DNA of 10,497 nucleotides. It comes from Armatimonadota bacterium (GTDB taxonomy: Bacteria > Armatimonadota > JAAZEB01). The stretch lies in NCBI GenBank assembly GCA_012841485.1, contig DUUU01000159.1, positions 1 to 10,497 on the forward strand, written 5' to 3'. The position numbers and the translations under genes are program-made. Below, in pieces: positions 5,572-10,497 of the stretch (the first letter of the stretch is position 1; each line of letters opens with the position of its first letter). A model generated the notes under the pieces. It searched no databases, was not told the origin of the DNA, and worked only from the letters and a program-made list of their open reading frames with translations.

Positions 5572-6570
5572 ATGGTCGCCGAGGTATCCGAGCAAACGCG
5601 TTCGCGGCCTGTATCCATCCTGGTGGTGGATGACGATGCCATGGTGCTCCAGGTGATGGCCGCCGGTCTGCGGCAGTCTGGCTATGCCGTGACAACCACG
5701 ACGAGTCCACTGGATGGCCTGCGGATCCTGCGCGAGAGCGTCTGCGACCTGGTGATCAGCGATGCCTACATGCCAGAGATGGATGGCCTCACGCTGGCAG
5801 AGACCGCGAACGGCATCTTTCCGGAGCTGCCCATCGTCATGCTCACCGGCTTCGGCACCGTAGACCTGATGCGAGAAGGGCTGCGCCGGGGCGCGAGCGA
5901 CTTCATCACCAAGCCGTTTCGCATGCGCGATATCCCGATTGTCGTCGAGCGCAACCTGGAACGGAAGCGCCTGGAGAGGGATCGGCTATCGGAGCGGAGC
6001 GGTCGGATCCTCTTCCAAGCGATCACCTCGTTGCTCACCGCGGTGGATGCCAAGGAGCACTACACTGCCCAACATTCGCGGCGCGTTGCCAATATCTCGC
6101 TCCAGATCGGCGCCGCGTTGCAGCAGCCGGAAGCGGAGATGCGCGTCATCGAACTGGCCGCGTGGATGCACGATGTGGGGAAAATTGGGACTCCTGATGC
6201 GATTCTCCGCAAGCCGGGAGGGCTCACCGACGACGAGTGGCAGGTCATGCGAGAGCACGCGGCCAAAGGCGGCGAGATCATCGCGCAGATCGAGGACCTC
6301 CGCTACCTCTCCTCCATCATCCGCCATCACCACGAGCGATATGACGGCACCGGGTATCCGGATCGACTGCGAGGCGATGCCATCCCCCTCCCTTCCCGCA
6401 TCATCGCCGCGGCCGATGCCTTCGAAACAATCACCTCGGACCGGGGCTACCGCAGCAGCCGTCCAGTCTCCGTCGCGATTGATGAGTTGAAGAAGCACAG
6501 CGGCACGCAGTTCGATCCCATCGTCGTGGAGACGCTCGTGCGCCTGGTCGAGAGTGGCCGAATCGACTAG
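5572..6570 (+). CDS. Response regulator with HD-GYP cyclic-di-GMP phosphodiesterase domain
   Basis: This 332-residue cytoplasmic protein joins a CheY-like receiver to an HD-GYP domain, the RpfG-type layout. The receiver spans about residues 14-125. Its acidic pocket is at VVDDD (18-22), the phospho-acceptor is Asp64 in VISDAYMPEMDG, the switch Thr is Thr92 and the Lys is Lys114 in TKPF. A charged, probably coiled helix (126-145) leads to the HD-GYP domain at about 146-330. Metal-binding and signature residues are intact: HDVGK with His200/Asp201, then HHERYDGTGYP (253-263) containing GYP. The domain is therefore predicted to hydrolyse cyclic-di-GMP under phosphorylation control. No cognate kinase is in the window. 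An AAGGGGG site lies seven bases before the ATG. Sitting between fliN and fliA, it probably adjusts motility. The family is certain; the signal is unknown. Confidence 0.94.
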   Translation: MVAEVSEQTRSRPVSILVVDDDAMVLQVMAAGLRQSGYAVTTTTSPLDGLRILRESVCDLVISDAYMPEMDGLTLAETANGIFPELPIVMLTGFGTVDLMREGLRRGASDFITKPFRMRDIPIVVERNLERKRLERDRLSERSGRILFQAITSLLTAVDAKEHYTAQHSRRVANISLQIGAALQQPEAEMRVIELAAWMHDVGKIGTPDAILRKPGGLTDDEWQVMREHAAKGGEIIAQIEDLRYLSSIIRHHHERYDGTGYPDRLRGDAIPLPSRIIAAADAFETITSDRGYRSSRPVSVAIDELKKHSGTQFDPIVVETLVRLVESGRID

Positions 6571-6630
6571 TCGCGCCTGCCCATAGCCCACCGGTTGCAC
6601 CCCCCCACGGGCAGAAGATGCCTCCGACGC

Positions 6631-6650
6631 CGGTCCGCCTCTCCGGACCG
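6631..6650 (+). repeat. 7-bp dyad beside the fliA promoter
   Basis: CGGTCCG (6631-6637) and CGGACCG (6644-6650) are perfect arms around CCTCTC, ending one base before the -24 box. No T-tract follows, so it is a poor terminator for the upstream operon. It could be an operator, though sigma54 activators usually bind farther upstream. Confidence 0.4.
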
Positions 6651-6666
6651 CGGCACTCCGATTGCA
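6651..6666 (+). promoter_or_regulatory. Sigma54-type (-24/-12) promoter for fliA
   Basis: CGGCAC (6651-6656) and TTGCA (6662-6666) are separated by five bases, giving GG-N10-GC as required. It matches ten of eleven defined bases of TGGCAC-N5-TTGCW. The predicted start, near 6677, is about 18 bases before the fliA ATG and just before its ribosome site. Sigma54 control of fliA is known in several flagellar cascades. No rpoN or activator gene is in the window, so the call depends on the genome having sigma54. Confidence 0.55.
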
Positions 6667-6694
6667 TCATCACTCCATGGGAGGGCTGACACTC

Positions 6695-7471
6695 ATGGAG
6701 TGCGACCAACTCTGGAGACTCTACAAGGAGACCGGTGACCATGCCGCGCGAGAGGAGCTCATCCTCCGCCACGCCTTTCTCGTTCGCTGCGTCGCCGATC
6801 GATTGGGGCTTACCGGGTCAGCAGGTGTTGACCGCGACGACCTGATCTCCTACGGCATCATCGGCTTGATCGACGCCGTGGAGAAGTATGACGCCTGTCC
6901 CGGGCGCTCTTTCGAGTCCTATGCGAGGCTCCACATTCGCGGGGCCATTCTCAACGCGATCCGGGCGCGGCGGGAGCAGCGTCGGTCATGGCGCGCCGCG
7001 GCAGACGCCATCGAACGAGCGGTGCGTGACCTGCAGCAGCGCCTGGGCCGGCACCCTTCGATGGAGGAGGTATCGGCCGCCAGCGGCCTCAGCGAGGAGG
7101 AGATCGAGCAGGTGCTGATCTGCATCGAGAGCGGTGGAACCGCGTTGCCGGAGAGCGACGCCCCTCTCGAGGAGGCGTCGGATAGCCTGATCCTGATGCC
7201 GCCGGTCAACAACCACGAGGCACCATCGCCGGCCGATCCGGGAAGCACGGGGACGGCCGAGCAACGCCGCGTCCTCATCGAGGGGATCCGCATGTTGCCT
7301 CCGGAGGAACGCCTTCTCCTCAGCCTCTACTACATCGAGGAGCTGACGCTGCCGGAGATCGGGCAGGTGATGAACCTGACCGAGGCGCGCGTCTCGCAAA
7401 TCCATACGAAGGCGATGATGCGCTTGCGCGCGCACCTTCGCACGCAGGCGGATCTCTTTGCGGCCGCTTGA
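6695..7471 (+). CDS. fliA: RNA polymerase sigma factor FliA (sigma28)
   Basis: FliA directs RNA polymerase to late flagellar and chemotaxis promoters. The 258-residue product has the three-domain layout of group 3 sigma factors. Region 2 is at about residues 6-92, with DLISYGIIGLIDAVEKYD and FESYARLHIRGAILNAIR for core binding and -10 recognition. Region 3 is at about 95-140 (DLQQRLGRHPSMEEVSAASGL). Region 4 is at about 195-248, with ERLLLSLYYIEELTLPEIG and the helix-turn-helix ending in EARVSQIHTKAMMRLR. An acidic/Pro-rich linker (148-190) joins 3 and 4. In-frame starts at 6662 (TTG) and 6677 (ATG) are rejected: the first overlaps the -12 promoter box and neither has a ribosome site, whereas GGGAGG (6679-6684) lies ten bases before 6695. 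flbD follows after ten bases. No anti-sigma factor FlgM is seen nearby. Confidence 0.94.
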   Translation: MECDQLWRLYKETGDHAAREELILRHAFLVRCVADRLGLTGSAGVDRDDLISYGIIGLIDAVEKYDACPGRSFESYARLHIRGAILNAIRARREQRRSWRAAADAIERAVRDLQQRLGRHPSMEEVSAASGLSEEEIEQVLICIESGGTALPESDAPLEEASDSLILMPPVNNHEAPSPADPGSTGTAEQRRVLIEGIRMLPPEERLLLSLYYIEELTLPEIGQVMNLTEARVSQIHTKAMMRLRAHLRTQADLFAAA

Positions 7472-7481
7472 GGAGCAACCC

Positions 7482-7724
7482 GTGATCCATCTGACACGTC
7501 TGGATAGCGCCCCGATCGTAGTGAATTGCGACCTGGTGGAGAGCATCGAAGCTACCCCGGATACCCTTCTCTCCATGACCACGGGGAAGAAGATCCTGGT
7601 CAAGGAGAGCGTCGCAGAGGTGCTCGACAAGGTGGTTGCCTTCAAGCGCCTTGTCGCGGCAGGGCCAAGAACGCATGGGGCGATGAGCGCACAGAGTGAT
7701 GAGGCCGAACGCGGCACGCCATAG
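7482..7724 (+). CDS. flbD: FlbD/SwrD family flagellar protein
   Basis: This 80-residue protein belongs to the small FlbD family, whose Bacillus member SwrD raises flagellar motor torque for swarming. It is unrelated to the Caulobacter sigma54 activator that shares the name FlbD. Conserved features: start IHLTRLDS, then VVNCDLVESIEATPDTLL and TTGKKILVKESVAEVLDKVV at residues of about 42-61. The last 20 residues are a non-conserved polar tail. The GTG at 7482 is chosen because GAGGAG (7470-7475) lies six bases upstream and the protein then begins as the family does; a longer TTG start at 7458 would run into fliA. It lies ten bases after fliA, so the two form one transcription unit. In many genomes this gene sits by flgE or motA, so its place after fliA is somewhat unusual. 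Confidence 0.9.
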   Translation: MIHLTRLDSAPIVVNCDLVESIEATPDTLLSMTTGKKILVKESVAEVLDKVVAFKRLVAAGPRTHGAMSAQSDEAERGTP

Positions 7725-7742
7725 GCCGCTCGCTCCTACGTG

Positions 7743-7788
7743 GCGCCCCCCGGTCCTGGAACAGAGCGGGACGTTTCCGGGGCGCTTT
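7743..7788 (+). terminator. Terminator-like hairpin after flbD
   Basis: GCGCCCC (7743-7749) pairs with GGGGCGC (7779-7785). An inner GTCC/GGAC pair extends the fold, and TTT follows at 7786-7788. It lies between the convergent flbD and PIN genes, 18 bases after the flbD stop. The U-tract is short, so efficiency is uncertain. Confidence 0.5.
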
Positions 7789-7794
7789 GGCCAC

Positions 7795-8250
7795 TCACGC
7801 GAGGTGCGCGCGCGCGAACGCGCCCGGCTTGATGATGCGCGCCCCGTTGATCGTTCCCAGGCGCAGAAGGTGGGCATCACTGCTGATGAGGTAGTCGGCG
7901 TCTCCCTCGAGGGCGCACTCCAGGAACTTGTCGTCGTCCGGGTCCGCCTGCACGAGGCGGAGGCTGCGCGTGGGGCATATTTCCTCCGCGTCCTCCAGCA
8001 ACAGGCTCACCCGGTGCTGAAACGCCTCGCTTGTATGGGCCTTGCGCAAGATGTAGTCCATCTCCCGGCGGATGGCGGCGCTATAGAGAAGCCGCAACTG
8101 GCTCTCCTCACACGCCTCCAGCACGCGCGCCGGCGCGCTGCGCGGATTCCAGTAGGCCGCCACGAAGAGGTTGGTGTCGAGCACCACCCGCAGCCTCGCT
8201 GGCCGAACCACCATCCGCAATGCGACGACCCGCCCTCCTTGCTCGCCCAT
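7795..8250 (-). CDS. PIN-domain ribonuclease-like protein, orphan toxin type
   Basis: PIN domains are Mg-dependent RNases, often the toxin half of VapBC-like modules. The product has up to 151 residues and all four expected acidic positions: Asp25 in VVLDTNLFVAA, Glu63 in RREMD, an Asp of DDDKF (about 107), and Asp125 in YLISSDAHLLRL. The domain fills about residues 20-145. The layout matches the 'putative toxin-antitoxin system toxin component, PIN family' group. The ATG at 8250 has GGGAG just upstream. An internal ATG (residue 13) would give a more typical start but lacks a close ribosome site. No antitoxin-like gene lies upstream on the same strand or downstream, so it may be solitary or relic. 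It is convergent with flbD and divergent from the next gene. Cellular target unknown. Confidence 0.85.
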   Translation of the reverse strand: MGEQGGRVVALRMVVRPARLRVVLDTNLFVAAYWNPRSAPARVLEACEESQLRLLYSAAIRREMDYILRKAHTSEAFQHRVSLLLEDAEEICPTRSLRLVQADPDDDKFLECALEGDADYLISSDAHLLRLGTINGARIIKPGAFARAHLA

Positions 8251-8450
8251 ACTCTCCCTTTCGGCGTGACTACGTGCCGCCCTGCCCCGGCCGGCACCGG
8301 CGGGAAGGATCCGGGGCGCCAGGAGCGAAAGGGACGGTATCCGGCGCTTCTAGCCGCACGCAAATCAGACCCTGTACCTCCACAACTCAAGCCAAAGGGA
8401 ACCACACAGAGCATACCTTCTTGGCAAGCTGATGAAAAGGACAGATCCGA

Positions 8451-10497
8451 ATGCCGTTTTCCAGCCCCAGAGAGCACACGCGGCACTGGTATTTCCAGGT
8501 CGTCACACTCTGCATCCTGCTACTGCCGGCGGCTCAGGCCGCGGCCGCCGGGAGCCTGACGCCGGCGACCCTGAGCGCCCTGGTGCATGCGAAGAACGGA
8601 ACAGGCGCTGCCAGTCGCGCGGCACTCCAGCTGCGCGGCAACAACACTCTGGTCATCCTTCCGGTCGCAGGCGTCCAGGCGGACGTGGTTTTGCGCGCCG
8701 ATGCCGGCGAGTCGCAGAGCGTTCGCTATCGGGCGGTTCGCGCGAATGGCCACGAGATCCACGCAGGCGCTTGCGCTCCTGGCAAAGAGGTGGCATGGAC
8801 CATCCCCGCCGGGGTGCGTTGTCTCCTGCAGATTGAGGCGGGCCGAACGCCCGCTACCCTGGAGGTACGCAACGCCGGTATCGGAGCGCATGCCACGCCG
8901 AGCGCACCGGCGCATCTCGACCGCGGCGCGGGCCAGCAGTCCTTCCTCGTGCCAAAAGGCACTCGCTCCTTCACCCTCACCGCCCGTGCTGAGGGCGGAG
9001 CCGGGAAGGCCGTCGTACGCGACCCGGCGGGAAAGCCGGCGGCCAGCGCCACACTCTCCACGGGCGAGGACACGCTCCTGAAGGTGACGGTTGACGCGAA
9101 GAGGAGCGACCGCTTCTGGTCGGTATCGGCCGAGCCAGCGGGAGAAAAGGGGTTCACCAGCGTGCGTCTGGCCTTCAGCGCCGAGATCCCGCCGTTTCTG
9201 GCGCCGGATCCCGGTGGCATGGCGCTTCCCTTCATCCACTACCCTGGGAGCGGCGCGCTCCTGATGAGTGACAGCGACCGCTCCGCGACCATCGAGGCAG
9301 TGATCGCTATAGAGCCACAGCCCGATCGCTTCGTGCGCGCACTGATGAGACGCGCGGGTGCCTCACGCGCGATGTGGACAACACGCCCCTCGCCGTTCAC
9401 GACGGGGCGGGTGCGCATCCTGTTGCCCAATCACCTCGCCTCTGGCGCCTATGAGCTGAAGACCACTTTGCAGGATCAGCAAGGGGCTATCGTGGCAACG
9501 CATGTGCAGCAGATCCATGCCGCGAACGGGTTCGCGCACGTAGGAGACAAGCGGCCCCTCATGGAGCTGATCTGCCAGTCCCAGACGGATGATTCAGGCG
9601 CGAGCTACCAACTGTGCGCCCGGCTGGGAATAGACCCAACCTGCTACTCTCAGGTGAGTGTGCATCGGGCCCTCTATCGGGAGGGGCAAAGCCAACCGGC
9701 CTTCAAGGAGGAGATCGGCCACCCCACGGGAGAGGTGCTGCCGCTGAAGCCCCCGGCGGACATTCCGAGTGGGCTCTACCGGATGGCGCTCAGCCTCGTG
9801 AGTCGGGGGGGCAAAACGCTCGCCACGGCCGACAGGAGCTTCTATCTGGAGGGCAACCGCTGCTTCATGGAGGCGTCGCCGCGCCCGCAGACGAAGAAAG
9901 CGCCGCTGAACAAGAGCCAGCGCGCGCGTGGCTATGTCCTCTTCTCACGGGTCTACCACGAGGCCTTCCCCTACAACTACGAACCGCCCAAGGAGGATAT
10001 CGGGCGCCCGCTGTATGTCTGGGCGACGCCCGGAGAGGATGAGCCGGCGACCTTCGGCGTCTACACTCTCAAGCCCCTCCAGAAGGCGCACGTGAAGGTA
10101 GGGCTCCTCTCGCGCGTTGGCGGAGGCGGAGTCATCAATCCCTCCAGCGTCGAGGTGCGCCTGGCTCGCTTCTGGCCTCAGCGCACCGAGGATCAGAGTG
10201 CCACCTATCGCCTGATCCCGGAGCTGCTGGAGCCGGTCACCACGGCGACGATCCCGACCGGTCGCATCTCGCAATACTGGCTCACCCTTCACATTCCTCC
10301 CGGCACCCCCGCGGGCGACTACCGCGGGTTGGTCACCTATCAACCGGAGAATGCCCAGGCGTCGCAGCTGAAGCTGCTGGTGAAGGTGCTCCCGTTTCGG
10401 CTGGAGCGGCCGGCCTCGCGCACATGGGGCCTCTACGCCGATAGCGCGCGGTGGCGTGGCGCCACAGACGCCTCCATCGAGCGCGAGATGCGCGACA
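8451..10497 (+). CDS. Large secreted protein with GH123/DUF4091-like region, 3' end cut
   Basis: The 682 codons present run off the window. An N-terminal Sec signal peptide is clear: charged start with Arg7, Arg11 and His residues, hydrophobic FQVVTLCILLLPAAQA, and probable cleavage near residue 30 (AQA). Residues of about 35-240 and 250-490 read as beta-rich, Gly/Ala-poor-repeat segments of no family I recognise. From about 515 the sequence matches what I know of the N-terminal beta domain of GH123/DUF4091-like proteins: RPLYVWATPGEDEPATFGVY, a Leu/Val-rich strand, YWLTLHIPPGTPAGDYRGLV and LKLLVKVLPFRL, then a GLYAD segment leading into EMRD, where the catalytic barrel would start. A glycan-degrading or glycan-binding role outside the membrane is inferred; no catalytic residues are in view. 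AAGGA (8437-8441) is nine bases before the ATG. It is probably a separate unit from the motility genes. Confidence 0.8.
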   Translation, partial: MPFSSPREHTRHWYFQVVTLCILLLPAAQAAAAGSLTPATLSALVHAKNGTGAASRAALQLRGNNTLVILPVAGVQADVVLRADAGESQSVRYRAVRANGHEIHAGACAPGKEVAWTIPAGVRCLLQIEAGRTPATLEVRNAGIGAHATPSAPAHLDRGAGQQSFLVPKGTRSFTLTARAEGGAGKAVVRDPAGKPAASATLSTGEDTLLKVTVDAKRSDRFWSVSAEPAGEKGFTSVRLAFSAEIPPFLAPDPGGMALPFIHYPGSGALLMSDSDRSATIEAVIAIEPQPDRFVRALMRRAGASRAMWTTRPSPFTTGRVRILLPNHLASGAYELKTTLQDQQGAIVATHVQQIHAANGFAHVGDKRPLMELICQSQTDDSGASYQLCARLGIDPTCYSQVSVHRALYREGQSQPAFKEEIGHPTGEVLPLKPPADIPSGLYRMALSLVSRGGKTLATADRSFYLEGNRCFMEASPRPQTKKAPLNKSQRARGYVLFSRVYHEAFPYNYEPPKEDIGRPLYVWATPGEDEPATFGVYTLKPLQKAHVKVGLLSRVGGGGVINPSSVEVRLARFWPQRTEDQSATYRLIPELLEPVTTATIPTGRISQYWLTLHIPPGTPAGDYRGLVTYQPENAQASQLKLLVKVLPFRLERPASRTWGLYADSARWRGATDASIEREMRD

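Noticed and set aside
7696..8559. 287-codon plus-strand ORF over the PIN gene
   Set aside because: It is the antisense shadow of a PIN domain with all catalytic acids on the minus strand, and it also overlaps the next gene.
8432..8836. 134-codon ORF starting 19 bases before the secreted protein
   Set aside because: It is out of frame with the long open frame from 8451, which has a signal peptide and runs to the window end. Its own product is Arg/Gly-rich and featureless.
9614..10042. 142-codon ORF inside the secreted protein gene
   Set aside because: It is an alternative frame of the long continuous coding region, with no recognisable domain.

Overview
The window is GC-rich bacterial DNA. 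It has a housekeeping part (a ribonuclease J and a thiamin-pathway kinase, divergently transcribed), a flagellar and motility cluster, an orphan PIN-domain protein, and the start of a large secreted protein that resembles glycoside hydrolases. Peritrichous-type flagellar genes (fliK, fliN with a FliM-like N-terminus, fliA, flbD/swrD), RNase J and a big exported GH123/DUF4091-like protein together would fit Armatimonadota. Chloroflexota (Thermomicrobia-like) or another deep-branching lineage is also possible. The phylum is an inference; no marker here settles it.

Layout. 1-1175 (minus): the N-terminal 391 codons of rnj, cut by the window edge. 1176-1577: a divergent intergenic region with a sigma70-type promoter facing each way, a long rnj leader carrying an imperfect palindrome that looks like a dispersed repeat, and a doubtful Arg-rich mini-ORF. 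1578-2375 (plus): thiD. 2376-2562: a gap with a loose inverted repeat and a sigma28-like promoter. 2563-4560: fliK. 4561-4872: a 312-base gap with a sigma28-like promoter, a G-tract run, a 16-base perfect palindrome and a 9-bp stem-loop, all upstream of fliN. 4873-5547: fliN. 5572-6570: a response regulator with an HD-GYP output domain. 6571-6694: a gap with a dyad and a -24/-12 (sigma54-type) promoter. 6695-7471: fliA. 7482-7724: flbD. 7743-7788: a terminator-like hairpin. 7795-8250 (minus): a PIN-domain protein with no visible antitoxin. 8451 to the end (plus): a secreted GH123-like protein, cut by the edge.

How the parts fit. FliA is the flagellar sigma factor, and two sites upstream of fliK and fliN match the sigma28 signature (TxAA, 16-base spacer, TGCCGA). 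They resemble each other more than chance would suggest, so FliA may act on its own neighbourhood. fliA itself has a good -24/-12 element, which suggests a sigma54 to sigma28 cascade. The HD-GYP regulator between the switch protein FliN and FliA would link a phosphorelay and cyclic-di-GMP turnover to motility. The promoter calls rest on reading the motifs by eye and have not been tested against the genome. No CRISPR array, tRNA, rRNA or insertion sequence was seen.
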